The notes: a model not told the origin generated them from the letters alone. A stretch of 64,000 bases of DNA from Lachnospiraceae bacterium (GCA_910576335.1 CAJTIU010000021.1:27787-91786), one strand, 5' to 3'; shown: positions 7,696 through 16,911, numbered from the stretch's first letter. Numbers and translations are program-made.

Positions 7696-10431
7696 ATGGG
7701 AAGGCTTACGTTTCTGGATATCTGTTCGGGGATCGGCGGGTTCCGGCTGGGGCTGGAATGGGCCGGGCATAAGTGTATCGGGTATTGTGAGTATGATAAA
7801 TTTGCAAGGGCTTCTTATGAGGCCATGTATGATACGGAGGGAGAATGGAAGGCGGAGGATGTGACGAAGCTGACGCCGGAAGAGATTCCTTATGCGGATG
7901 CGTGGTGCTTCGGGTTCCCCTGCTTTGAGGCCGGGACGCTGGTGATGACGGACCAGGGGTATAAATGTATTGAGGATATTCGGGAGGGAGACAGGGTGCT
8001 GACGCATAAGGGCCGGTTCCGTCCGGTGGTGAGGCCCATGAAGCATAGGGCCGGTGAGATTTATGAGCTGGATGTTTTCGGCGTGGAGAATCTAAGAGTG
8101 ACCGGGGAGCATCCGTTTCTGGTAAAAGACGGGGATTCTGCCAAATGGAAAGCCGTACAGGAACTGGAGGCAGGTGATCTGATCGCGGTTCCGGTGAATA
8201 ACAAGGCAGAGTTGCCAGAGTGGGACGGGATTACTTATGAGCGGCATGGGAAAGAATATAAGCTGGATAATCTTGATTTGAATAGCCCTGATTTCTGGTG
8301 GTTCGTGGGCTGTTACATGGGGGACGGCTGGTATCGTGTCACCAAGAGGAAGAATGCGCCTGATAATTACCGGGTGGTGGTTGCCTGCAACGAGGAAAAG
8401 CTGGAACGGCTGAAAAGGCATGTGGACGGAATGTTCCGTTACAGCGTGGCGAAGGAGCGGACAGCTTATAAGGTGCATTTTACGAATAAAGAGCTGACGG
8501 TGTTTTTGATGCGGTTTGGGAAAGGCGCGGGAGGAAAGCGGCTGACGGATGCGGTTTTCGATCTGCCGGAGGATCTGCTGCGGGCGTTTCTGGAAGGGTA
8601 TTTTGAGACGGACGGGTGCATTGTGGGAAAGTATCGTCAGGCATCCACGATTTCCAGGGAGCTTGCTTATGGAATCCGGGACTGTGTGCATAAGGCGTAC
8701 CGTATGCCCTGTGCGGTTTACAGAAATAAGATGCCGGAGACCTGCGTGATCGAGGGCAGGACGGTACGGCAGCATGATTTTTATACGGTGAGGTTCAAGG
8801 AAGGGCGGTCTGAAAGGGACGGCTCTTTTTTCATGGACGGATATGTCTGGTGCCGTTTCAGGGGCAGCAGGAAGGTCCCGTTTGACGGATATGTCTACAA
8901 CATGGAGGTGGAAGATGACAATTCATACACAGCAGGAGGGCTGGCAGCCCACAACTGCCAGGATATCTCCATCGCAGGAAAGCAGAGAGGGCTTAGAGGA
9001 AAAAGAAGTGGAATCTATTACAGCATTATTGACCTCATCAAAGGCAAAGAGGAAAGTGATAAGCCCACATACCTACTTGTTGAGAACGTTAAGAACCTGT
9101 TATCAGTCAATGCAGGATTCGATTTTGCCGCCGTTCTCTCTGAAATGGACGAGGCAGGGTATGACGTGCGGTGGCAGGTGCTTAATTCTAAAGACTTCGG
9201 AGTCCCGCAGAACCGGGAGAGGGTATTCCTTATCGCAGTTCTTAGAAGCAGAGGCGGACGGGAAATATTACCTGTCACCGGAGAAGACGGCGGAGCTCTT
9301 AAAGAGGTTATAGGCGGGATGCAGGGATACCGGGTGTATGACCCGTCCGGGGTTTCGGTGAGTATCGGGGCGAATGGCGGCGGCATGGGCGCGAAGACCG
9401 GGCTGTACTGCGTGGGGAATGTGAACCCCAGCGGGAGGGGGATGAACGGATGTGTCTATGACGCAAAGGGGCTTGCGCCGGCTGTCACTACAAACAAGGG
9501 GCAGGGGAGCAAGGTGTTTGTGGACCAGACGCTGAACCATCCGAAGGTCACGGAGACCGCGCGGTGCCTGGTGGCATGTTATACCGGCAGGCTGATCAAC
9601 TGGCGGGCGGTCAATTCCGGGGTATTGGAGACGGAAGGAGCAGAGCCGGGAGATGGGGACGCCGGTGTGCCGGAAGCCAGGGCGGTGCTGACGCCGGGCC
9701 GGGTGGAGAAGCGGCAGAACGGCAGGCGTATGAAGGAGGCCGGGGAGCCGATGTTCACGCTGACGGCGCAGGACCAGCATGGGGTTTATCTGACAGAAGA
9801 AGAGTCCGGGGATGCGGAGACGGCGCTGCCGGTGAGGAACGGCACGAAGCAGGGGTATGACCTGGCTTATCCGGGGGACGGCGTGTGCCTGTCGTATCCG
9901 AAGAGTGAATCCCGGCGGGGTCGTGTTGGAAAGGGCTGTTCGCAGACGCTGGATACGGGGTGCATGATGGGGACGGTGACGAAGTGCGGGAAGATACGGC
10001 GGCTGACGCCCCGTGAGTGTTTCCGCCTGCAGGGGTTCCCGGATGAGCTGTATGAGCGGGCGGCGGCTGTCAATTCGGAGACACAGCTTTACAAGCAGGC
10101 CGGGAATGCGGTCACGGCGACGGTGGCTTATGCGGTCGCCATGGCACTGCCGGAGAGCCGGGAGCTTCTGGCGCAGATGGAGGCTGTGTGGGAAGAGTTC
10201 GGGGATTCCGTGCGGGAGGCTGAATGGAATGGCGCTGATGGCTTTGTGCCGGGGACGGCATGGGAAGACTTTGGAGATTCTGCGGAGGAAATAGAGCAGG
10301 AAGGCTTTGAAGATTGTTTGTGTGAATCAGCATATGAAGGTTTTAAGGACATGGAGAAGGAAATTTTTGCAGGAAAGGTTCTTGGAGATTCCGGGACGGG
10401 GCCTGATGAGGATTTTGATTTTCTGAATTAA
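7696..10431 (+). CDS. C5-cytosine DNA methyltransferase interrupted by an intein
   Basis: A 911-residue precursor. The exteins (about 566 residues after splicing) show all the C5 methyltransferase motifs: I (FLDICSGIGGFRLGLE, residues 6-21), IV (GFP|CQDIS, split by the intein between residues 75 and 421), VI (ENVKN, near 458), VIII (QNRERVFL, near 505), IX (LTPRECFRLQGFP, near 772) and X (QAGNAVTATVAYA, near 805). A variable stretch between VIII and IX should read the target. The last 70 residues form an acidic tail with the repeated phrase WEEFGDS/WEDFGDS. Without splicing the enzyme cannot work, because the intein sits immediately before the catalytic cysteine. GGGAGGTGG precedes the ATG. 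Confidence 0.93.
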   Translation: MGRLTFLDICSGIGGFRLGLEWAGHKCIGYCEYDKFARASYEAMYDTEGEWKAEDVTKLTPEEIPYADAWCFGFPCFEAGTLVMTDQGYKCIEDIREGDRVLTHKGRFRPVVRPMKHRAGEIYELDVFGVENLRVTGEHPFLVKDGDSAKWKAVQELEAGDLIAVPVNNKAELPEWDGITYERHGKEYKLDNLDLNSPDFWWFVGCYMGDGWYRVTKRKNAPDNYRVVVACNEEKLERLKRHVDGMFRYSVAKERTAYKVHFTNKELTVFLMRFGKGAGGKRLTDAVFDLPEDLLRAFLEGYFETDGCIVGKYRQASTISRELAYGIRDCVHKAYRMPCAVYRNKMPETCVIEGRTVRQHDFYTVRFKEGRSERDGSFFMDGYVWCRFRGSRKVPFDGYVYNMEVEDDNSYTAGGLAAHNCQDISIAGKQRGLRGKRSGIYYSIIDLIKGKEESDKPTYLLVENVKNLLSVNAGFDFAAVLSEMDEAGYDVRWQVLNSKDFGVPQNRERVFLIAVLRSRGGREILPVTGEDGGALKEVIGGMQGYRVYDPSGVSVSIGANGGGMGAKTGLYCVGNVNPSGRGMNGCVYDAKGLAPAVTTNKGQGSKVFVDQTLNHPKVTETARCLVACYTGRLINWRAVNSGVLETEGAEPGDGDAGVPEARAVLTPGRVEKRQNGRRMKEAGEPMFTLTAQDQHGVYLTEEESGDAETALPVRNGTKQGYDLAYPGDGVCLSYPKSESRRGRVGKGCSQTLDTGCMMGTVTKCGKIRRLTPRECFRLQGFPDELYERAAAVNSETQLYKQAGNAVTATVAYAVAMALPESRELLAQMEAVWEEFGDSVREAEWNGADGFVPGTAWEDFGDSAEEIEQEGFEDCLCESAYEGFKDMEKEIFAGKVLGDSGTGPDEDFDFLN
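7921..8955 (+). mobile_element. Intein with LAGLIDADG homing endonuclease (345 residues)
   Basis: Residues 76-420 of the methyltransferase precursor. It starts with Cys (CFEAGTLVMT, block A), has block B with the TGEHPF His, two LAGLIDADG-type motifs (FVGCYMGDG at 202-210 and LEGYFETDG at 299-307), and ends with the classical His-Asn before a +1 Cys (block G, AAHN then C). It is therefore a full-length splicing and homing intein. The +1 residue, needed for trans-esterification, is also the methyltransferase's catalytic cysteine, so the homing site encodes the most conserved part of the target enzyme. Confidence 0.93.
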
Positions 10432-10471
10432 AAAGACTGTGCGTGAGCCGGTACGGAGGGAGGTGAGTGCG

Positions 10472-10951
10472 GTGGCGCAGAGAGGGCGGAAGCCGAAGCC
10501 TACGGCGGTGAAGGTGCTGGAGGGGAACCCTGGGAAGCGGGGGCTGAATGCCGGGGAGCCGAAGCCGGAGAAGAAGGCTCCGAGATGCCCGGCGTGGCTG
10601 GAAGCGGAGGCGAAGAAGGAATGGAAGCGGATGGCGAAGCAGATGGAGCGGCTTGGGATTCTGACGGAGATTGACATGGCGGCTTTTGCGGGATACTGCC
10701 AAGCGTATGCCAGGTGGAAGGAAGCGGAGGAATATATTTCAGAGCATGGGGCGATCATGGAGACGCCTTCGGGGTACTGCCAGCAGGTCCCGCAGGTGTC
10801 CATTGCGCAGACTTACCTGAAAATCATGAACCGGTTCTGTGAGCAGTTCGGGCTTACGCCTTCTTCCCGGAGCCGGATCGTGGTGGATGCCGGGGAGGAT
10901 AAGGAGAGCGACGCCATGGAGCTCCTGTTGTTCAAGGGAGGCGGTGGATAG
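10472..10951 (+). CDS. terS: Phage terminase small subunit (P27 family)
   Basis: A 159-residue protein with the P27 pattern: an N-terminal RGRKPKPTAVKVLEGNPGKR segment, the PAWLEAEAKKEW helix, and a C-terminal LTPSSRSRI segment. It should bind the packaging site and load the large subunit. I choose the GTG at 10472, since GGAGGGAGG (10455-10463) precedes it by eight bases; an in-frame GTG at 10439 lacks such a site. It overlaps the large-subunit gene by one base. Confidence 0.9.
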   Translation: MAQRGRKPKPTAVKVLEGNPGKRGLNAGEPKPEKKAPRCPAWLEAEAKKEWKRMAKQMERLGILTEIDMAAFAGYCQAYARWKEAEEYISEHGAIMETPSGYCQQVPQVSIAQTYLKIMNRFCEQFGLTPSSRSRIVVDAGEDKESDAMELLLFKGGGG

Positions 10952-12498
10952 TGTTTGACGAGGCGAAGGCGCAGAGGGCGGTGGAGTTTATCCGCTGCCT
11001 GAAACATACGAAGGGGAGATGGCGGGGGCAGGCCTTTGACCTGCTGCCGTGGCAGGAGACGATCATCAGGGACGTGTTCGGGACGGTGAAGGAGGACGGG
11101 TTCCGGCAGTATAATACGGCCTATGTGGAGATCCCGAAGAAGAACGGGAAGTCGGAGCTGGCGGCAGGGGTGGCGCTTTACATGACCTGCGGGGACAATG
11201 AGTGGGGCGCGGAGGTTTACGGCTGTGCTTCTGACCGGCAGCAGGCTTCCATTGTGTTTGACGTGGCGGTGGACATGGTGGACCAGTGCCCGGCGTTAAA
11301 GAAGAGGATCAAGCCGGTGATGTCGGTGAAGCGGCTGGTGTATAAGCCCACGAACAGTTTTTACCAAGTGCTTTCTGCGGAGGCTTATACGAAGCATGGG
11401 CTGAATGTCCATGCGGTGATCTTTGACGAGCTGCACAGCCAGCCGAACCGGGAGCTGTTCGACGTTATGACGAAGGGTTCCGGGGATGCCAGGACACAGC
11501 CTTTGTTCTTCCTGATCACTACGGCGGGGACGGACCGGCATTCTGTCTGTTTTGAACAGCATCAGAAAGCGGAGGACATTTTGTGCGGGAGGAAGATAGA
11601 CCTGACGTTCTATCCGGTGATTTACGGGGCTTCTGACGATGCGGACTGGACTTCGGAAGAAGTGTGGCATCAGGCGAACCCGTCCCTGGGGCATACGATT
11701 GACATTGGTAAGGTGCGGAATGCGTGTATGAGTGCCAGGGACAATCCGGCAGAGGAAAATATTTTCCGGCAGCTTCGGCTGAACCAGTGGGTGAAGCAGT
11801 CCACACGGTGGATGCAGATGGAGAAGTGGGATGCCTGTGCTTTCCCGGTGGACGAGGGGGAGCTTCTGGGGCGGGAGTGTTACGGTGGGCTGGATCTGTC
11901 CAGTTCTATTGATATCACGGCTTTTATGTTGGTGTTTCCGCCCAGGGACGATACGGAGAAGTATGTGTTCCTGCCGTATTTCTGGATACCGGAGGAAAAC
12001 ATGATGCGTAGGGTGCGGCGTGACCATGTGCCGTATGACGTGTGGGAGAAGCAGGGGGTTCTGGAGACTACGGAAGGGGATGTGATCCATTATGGGTTCA
12101 TTGAGAATTTCATAGACAATCTGGGGAAGAAATTTCGCATAAAGGAGATTGCCTTTGACCGGTGGGGAGCGGTGCAGATGGTACAGAACCTGGAGGGGCT
12201 TGGTTTTACGGTGGTTCCGTTCGGTCAGGGCTTCAAGGATATGTCGCCGCCGTCCAAGAGGCTGATGGAGCTGGTGCTGGAGAAGAATATCGCGCACGGA
12301 GGGCATCCGGTCCTTAGGTGGATGATGGATAATATTTTTATCCGGACGGACCCGGCAGGGAACATCAAGCCGGATAAGGAGAAGTCCACGGAGAAGATTG
12401 ACGGTGCGGTGGCGGCAATCATGGCGCTTGACCGGGCGATTAGGCATGGCGGAAGTACGGGAAGCGTGTATGACGAGAGGGGAATTTTGAGCTTTTAG
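10951..12498 (+). CDS. terL: Phage terminase large subunit
   Basis: A 515-residue Terminase_1-type protein. The ATPase half has a Walker A-like PKKNGKSEL near residues 65-73 and a Walker B VIFDELH near residues 155-161. The nuclease half has GGLDLSSSIDITAF near residues 310-323 and FDRWGA near 405-410, which supply acidic metal ligands. It powers DNA packaging and cuts the concatemer. It starts at a GTG overlapping the small-subunit stop codon. In most related phages the portal gene follows; here a MerR gene has been inserted. Confidence 0.95.
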   Translation: MFDEAKAQRAVEFIRCLKHTKGRWRGQAFDLLPWQETIIRDVFGTVKEDGFRQYNTAYVEIPKKNGKSELAAGVALYMTCGDNEWGAEVYGCASDRQQASIVFDVAVDMVDQCPALKKRIKPVMSVKRLVYKPTNSFYQVLSAEAYTKHGLNVHAVIFDELHSQPNRELFDVMTKGSGDARTQPLFFLITTAGTDRHSVCFEQHQKAEDILCGRKIDLTFYPVIYGASDDADWTSEEVWHQANPSLGHTIDIGKVRNACMSARDNPAEENIFRQLRLNQWVKQSTRWMQMEKWDACAFPVDEGELLGRECYGGLDLSSSIDITAFMLVFPPRDDTEKYVFLPYFWIPEENMMRRVRRDHVPYDVWEKQGVLETTEGDVIHYGFIENFIDNLGKKFRIKEIAFDRWGAVQMVQNLEGLGFTVVPFGQGFKDMSPPSKRLMELVLEKNIAHGGHPVLRWMMDNIFIRTDPAGNIKPDKEKSTEKIDGAVAAIMALDRAIRHGGSTGSVYDERGILSF

Positions 12499-12540
12499 CC
12501 TGATGGGACTGAAAAATTAAAAAATCTTTTGATTATGGGG

Positions 12541-12571
12541 TTGACTCTCACACTATGGTATACTCTAAAGT
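12541..12571 (+). promoter_or_regulatory. Candidate MerR-type promoter with 19-base spacer
   Basis: TTGACT at 12541-12546 and TAAAGT at 12566-12571 are separated by 19 bases, the long spacer typical of promoters that MerR-family regulators twist into shape. It lies directly upstream of a MerR gene, so autoregulation is likely. The -10 box is imperfect. Confidence 0.45.
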
Positions 12572-12613
12572 ATGATTGAGCTCAGGAAGACACATATATG
12601 TGAGGTGGAACGA

Positions 12614-13432
12614 ATGTTAAGGATAGGAGATTTTTCAAAACTGTCAAGGATTAGTATCCGTATGCTCCGGCATTATGATGAAATAGGAATCCTTCACCCG
12701 GAATGCGTGGACGATTTTACAGGATACCGCTATTACAGCGAGTCCCAGCTTCCTCTGGCCGGAAAGATACAGGCATTAAAAAGCCTGGGCTTCGGGCTTT
12801 CCATGATAAAAGAAATACTGGGCAAATATGAGGATGTACAGGAAATGGAGCGGTTCCTGATTTTGAAACGGAAGGAGCTGGAAGGGGAAGCCAGAGAGAT
12901 ACGGCAGAAGCTGCAGTTTCTTGACAGTACATTGAAATGGATGAGAAAGGATGGTAACCTTATGGATTATAATGTGACATTAAAAACATTACCGGAGCGG
13001 TACGTTGCAAGTGTGCGGCAGGTGATCCCTGCTTATGACCAGGAAGGGCTGTTATGGGAGATTATGTGCCGGGAACTGGAAGGACAGAATGTGCAGCAGG
13101 CAGCGCCGTGTTATGGGATGGCGATTTTCCACGATGAAGGGCATAAGGAGCATGACCCGGATGTGGAGATTCAGAGTACGGTTGTGGGAACATATCAGGA
13201 TACGGAGCATGTGAAATTTAAGACCGTGCCGCCTATTCAGATTGCGTCTGCCACATATAAGGGCGGTTATGACCAGATTTCGAGGGTGAATGCGGCTGTT
13301 GCAAACTGGGTGGTTGAGAATGGGTATGATTTTAACGGGAAGTCATTCTGTATCTACCATGTAAGCCCCAGTGACACATCTGACCCGGAGGAAATGGTCA
13401 CGGAAGTCTGTTTTCCGGTAAAAAAGAAATAG
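12614..13432 (+). CDS. MerR-family transcriptional regulator with GyrI-like effector domain
   Basis: A 272-residue regulator. Residues 1-70 form a MerR winged helix (the RIGDFSKLSRISIRMLRHYD start is diagnostic). A coiled-coil dimerisation helix follows, and the C-terminal half is a GyrI/BmrR-like effector-binding domain. Proteins of this build sense small, often cationic or toxic compounds. The ATG at 12614 has GAGGTGG upstream; longer readings lack the family N-terminus. It sits between terminase and portal with its own promoter and terminator, so it is cargo rather than a morphogenesis gene. No dedicated target gene such as an efflux pump is next to it. Confidence 0.88.
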   Translation: MLRIGDFSKLSRISIRMLRHYDEIGILHPECVDDFTGYRYYSESQLPLAGKIQALKSLGFGLSMIKEILGKYEDVQEMERFLILKRKELEGEAREIRQKLQFLDSTLKWMRKDGNLMDYNVTLKTLPERYVASVRQVIPAYDQEGLLWEIMCRELEGQNVQQAAPCYGMAIFHDEGHKEHDPDVEIQSTVVGTYQDTEHVKFKTVPPIQIASATYKGGYDQISRVNAAVANWVVENGYDFNGKSFCIYHVSPSDTSDPEEMVTEVCFPVKKK

Positions 13433-13460
13433 CAGTGTGTTGATTTGGACATATAGGGGG

Positions 13461-13487
13461 GCGTCTCTTCGGAGGCGCTTCTTTTTT
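13461..13487 (+). terminator. Terminator after the MerR gene
   Basis: GCGTCTC (13461-13467) pairs with GAGGCGC (13472-13478) around a UUCG-type loop and is followed by a T-run. It closes the inserted MerR unit just before the portal gene. Confidence 0.7.
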
Positions 13488-13508
13488 GCTGATTTTTAGG
13501 AGGCGTGT

Positions 13509-14813
13509 ATGAAACTGGCATCTATTTTAGGTATCCGGGGTGCGAGGGATAAGCCGAGGGACAGTTACGGGGGTACGGCTTATTCCTTTTTGTTTGGGCG
13601 GAGCAGCAGCGGGAAGGTCGTGAATGAGCGGACGGCCATGCAGACCACGGCGGTCTATTCCTGTGTGCGGATTCTGTCGGAGGCGATTGCTTCCCTGCCG
13701 GTGCATTTGTACCGGTATGCGGGGAGGGGGAAGGTGCGGGTGTATGACCATCCTTTGTATTATCTCCTGCATGACGAGCCGAACCCGGAGATGACTTCTT
13801 TTGTGTTCCGGGAGACGCTTATGAGCCATCTTTTGATCTGGGGGAATGCCTATGCGCAGATCATACGGGACGGCAGGGGCCGGGTGCTTGGGCTGTACCC
13901 GCTGCTGCCGGACAAGGTGGAGGTTGACCGGGACGGTAAGGGGGAGCTTTATTATGTCTATAACCGGTACAGTGACGAGAACCCGAACTTTGGGGAGTAC
14001 GGCAGGGTGTATCTTGCACCGGAGGATGTGCTGCATATCCCCGGGCTTGGGTTTGACGGGCTGGTGGGGTATTCTCCCATTGCCATGGCGAAGAATGCGG
14101 TGGGGATGACGCTGGCCTGTGAGGAATACGGGGCGGGATTCTTTGAGAACGGGGCCACGCCTGGCGGTGTATTGGAGCATCCGGGGGTGTTGAAGGACCC
14201 GGCGAAGGTGCGGGAGAGCTGGCACGCTGTCTACGGGGGCTCTAAGAATGCGGGGAAGGTTGCCGTTCTGGAAGAGGGCATGAAGTACCAGCAGATCGGG
14301 ATTCCGCCGGAGGAAGCGCAGTTTCTGGAGACCAGGAAGTTCCAGGTGGACGAGATTGCCAGGCTGTACCGGATTCCGCCGCATATGGTTGGGGATCTGG
14401 ATAAGAGCAGTTTTTCCAACATTGAGCAGCAGTCGCTGGAGTTTGTGAAGTATACGCTGGACCCATGGGTGATCCGGTGGGAGCAGTCTTTACAGAAAGC
14501 CTTATTGCTGCCCCAGGAGAAGTGGGAGTATTTTGTGAAGCTGAACGTGGACGGGCTTCTGCGGGGGGATTACCAGAGCCGTATGACCGGGTATTCTGTG
14601 GGGCGGCAGAATGGGTGGCTGTCTGCGAATGATATCAGGGAGATGGAGGACATGAACCCGATCCCTGCGGAGGAAGGAGGGGACTTGTACCTGGTGAACG
14701 GGAATCTGTGCAAGCTGGAAGATGCAGGGCTGTTTGCGGGAAAGAACCTGCAGGAGCCAGAGACGACGGACGGGAGGATGTCCCGGCAGGGCTATCCCGG
14801 ACAGGGGCAGTGA
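13509..14813 (+). CDS. HK97-type phage portal protein
   Basis: A 434-residue portal protein. Recognisable family segments are the TAVYSCVRILSEAIASLPVH stretch near residues 47-66, the LLIWGNAYAQIIRD segment near 105-118, and the RIPPHMVGDLDKSSFSNIEQ block near 290-310. It forms the dodecameric ring at the capsid vertex through which DNA enters. A consensus AGGAGG site precedes the ATG. It opens the head module, followed by protease and capsid. Confidence 0.95.
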   Translation: MKLASILGIRGARDKPRDSYGGTAYSFLFGRSSSGKVVNERTAMQTTAVYSCVRILSEAIASLPVHLYRYAGRGKVRVYDHPLYYLLHDEPNPEMTSFVFRETLMSHLLIWGNAYAQIIRDGRGRVLGLYPLLPDKVEVDRDGKGELYYVYNRYSDENPNFGEYGRVYLAPEDVLHIPGLGFDGLVGYSPIAMAKNAVGMTLACEEYGAGFFENGATPGGVLEHPGVLKDPAKVRESWHAVYGGSKNAGKVAVLEEGMKYQQIGIPPEEAQFLETRKFQVDEIARLYRIPPHMVGDLDKSSFSNIEQQSLEFVKYTLDPWVIRWEQSLQKALLLPQEKWEYFVKLNVDGLLRGDYQSRMTGYSVGRQNGWLSANDIREMEDMNPIPAEEGGDLYLVNGNLCKLEDAGLFAGKNLQEPETTDGRMSRQGYPGQGQ

Positions 14814-14970
14814 GGCATGGGAACATGAAAGCATAAAGGTATAAAGGCATAAAAGCAGAATAAAGGCGTTTTGGAAGCTGACAGGCGGAGATATCTGACG
14901 GCTTTTTTTGTGCGCTGATTTATGGGGATTGGCGGGAAGTATTGGAAGAATCGGAAAGTGAGGTGCAGGG

Positions 14971-15681
14971 ATGAAGCGGAAGTTTTGGAACTGGATACGG
15001 AATGAGACAGACGGGGAGAGGACCCTGGTTTTAAACGGGGAGATTTCGGATGAGACCTGGTACGGGGACGAGGTGACGCCGGCGCTGTTCCGGAAGGAGC
15101 TGAATGCAGGGACGGGAGATATTACGGTCTGGATTAATTCTCCGGGCGGGGATGTGTTTGCGGCGGCGCGGATTTATAACATGCTGATGGAGTATAAGGG
15201 GGATGTGCGGGTGAAGGTGGACGCTCTGGCGGCTTCGGCGGCGTCTGTGATCGCCATGGCGGGGACGGAGGTTCTGATGTCTCCGGTGGGCATGATGATG
15301 ATCCACAATCCCATGACGATTGCCATTGGGGACAGTAAGGAGATGCAGAGGGCGGGGGAGATGCTGGACGAGGTGAAGGAGAGTATCATGAACGCCTATG
15401 AGATCAAGACGGGCATGAGCCGGGCCAGGATTTCCCATCTGATGGATGCGGAGAGCTGGTTTAACGCAAGGAAGGCGGTGGAGCTTGGGTTTGCGGACGG
15501 GGTTCTGCGTGGGGACGGTACGGAGGATAAAGCTAGGGGCGGGGAGCCGGAGGGCGTGATGTTTTCGCGCATGGCGGTGACTAATTCGCTGCTGTCTAAG
15601 CTGATACCGGAGCATAAGGAAACGGAGAAGAAAGTTCCGGTGGAGCAGTTGGAGAAGCGGTTACAGTTGTTATCACATTAA
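14971..15681 (+). CDS. ClpP-like prohead protease
   Basis: A 236-residue S14 (ClpP-type) protease. The serine nucleophile lies in ALAAS near residue 89, the histidine in MMIHNPM near residue 112, and the aspartate in LMDAESWF near residue 159. In HK97-like phages of this kind a ClpP-type enzyme matures the capsid, sometimes also acting as scaffold. Its place between portal and capsid genes fits. The 157-base gap before it contains only a weak hairpin with a T-run near 14880-14907. Confidence 0.93.
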   Translation: MKRKFWNWIRNETDGERTLVLNGEISDETWYGDEVTPALFRKELNAGTGDITVWINSPGGDVFAAARIYNMLMEYKGDVRVKVDALAASAASVIAMAGTEVLMSPVGMMMIHNPMTIAIGDSKEMQRAGEMLDEVKESIMNAYEIKTGMSRARISHLMDAESWFNARKAVELGFADGVLRGDGTEDKARGGEPEGVMFSRMAVTNSLLSKLIPEHKETEKKVPVEQLEKRLQLLSH

Positions 15682-15699
15682 ATTTATGGAGGTATGAAG

Positions 15700-16911
15700 A
15701 TGAAGAAGATTTTGGAGTTGAGGGAGAAACGTGCGAAGGCATGGGAGGCGGCGAAGGCTTTTCTGGACAGTAAGAGGGGCGAGGACGGCCTTTTGTCGGC
15801 GGAGGATACGGCTGCTTATGAGAGGATGGAGCAGGAGGTTATGGATCTGGGGAAGGAGATTGAGAGGCTGGAACGGCAGGCGGCGATTGATGCGGAGCTG
15901 AACAGGCCTACTTCGGAGCCGATTGTGAATAAGCCGAACAATGACCCGGAGGGGGACGGGAAGAAGGGGAGGGCTTCGGATAAGTACCGGAGGACTTTCT
16001 GGAATGCCATGCGGCGGAAGAGTTTTTATGATGTGGAGAATGCCCTGCAGGTGGGGACGGATTCGGAGGGCGGGTATCTGGTGCCGGACGAGTTTGAGCA
16101 TACGCTGGTGGAGGCTCTGGAGGAAGAGAATTTTTTCCGGGGGATCGCTACGGTGATCCAGACTTCCAGCGGGGACCGGAAGATCCCGGTGGTTGCCACG
16201 AAGGGGACGGCTTCCTGGATTGACGAGGAGGGGGCTTACCCGGAGTCGGATGATTCTTTCGGACAGGTTTCTATTGGGGCTTATAAGGTGGCTACGATGT
16301 TGAAGGTGTCGGATGAGCTTCTGAATGACAGTGTGTTTGACCTGGAGGCGTATATCTCTAAGGAGTTCGGGCGCAGGATTGGGACGAAGGAGGAAGAGGC
16401 GTTCTTTACCGGGGACGGGAAGGGGAAGCCTACGGGGATTTTTAATGCTGCGGGCGGGGCTTCTGACGGGGTGACTACGGCAGCGGCGAGTATTACGTTT
16501 GACGATGTGATGGATCTGTTTTATGCGTTGAAGTCGCCGTACCGGAGGAAGGCGGTCTGGGTGCTGAATGATACGACGGTGAAGGCTCTGCGGAAATTGA
16601 AGGACAATAACGGGAATTATATCTGGCAGCCGTCGGTGCAGGCGGGGCAGCCGGATATGATCCTGAACCGGCCTTATTATACTTCGGCTTATGTGCCGGA
16701 GGTGGCGGCCGGGGCGAAGGTGATGGCTTTCGGGGATTTCTCTTATTATTGGATCGCGGACCGGCAGGGGAGGTCTTTTAAGAGGCTGAATGAGCTGTTT
16801 GCGGCTAACGGGCAGGTGGGTTTCCTGGCGAGCCAGAGGGTGGACGGGAAGCTGATTCTCTCCGAAGCTGTGAAGACTATGGCGATCAAGGGGAGCAGCG
16901 CCGGGGCGTAA
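15700..16911 (+). CDS. HK97-type major capsid protein
   Basis: A 403-residue capsid protein. The first 90 residues are charged and helical (the delta domain that the protease removes), and the rest is the HK97 fold, visible in the GGYLVPDEFEHTLVEALEE segment near 125-143 and the GTASWIDEEG and DELLNDSVFDLEAYI segments. The ATG at 15700 sits seven bases after GGAGG (15688-15692); the in-frame ATG at 15694 is too close to that site. Confidence 0.95.
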   Translation: MKKILELREKRAKAWEAAKAFLDSKRGEDGLLSAEDTAAYERMEQEVMDLGKEIERLERQAAIDAELNRPTSEPIVNKPNNDPEGDGKKGRASDKYRRTFWNAMRRKSFYDVENALQVGTDSEGGYLVPDEFEHTLVEALEEENFFRGIATVIQTSSGDRKIPVVATKGTASWIDEEGAYPESDDSFGQVSIGAYKVATMLKVSDELLNDSVFDLEAYISKEFGRRIGTKEEEAFFTGDGKGKPTGIFNAAGGASDGVTTAAASITFDDVMDLFYALKSPYRRKAVWVLNDTTVKALRKLKDNNGNYIWQPSVQAGQPDMILNRPYYTSAYVPEVAAGAKVMAFGDFSYYWIADRQGRSFKRLNELFAANGQVGFLASQRVDGKLILSEAVKTMAIKGSSAGA

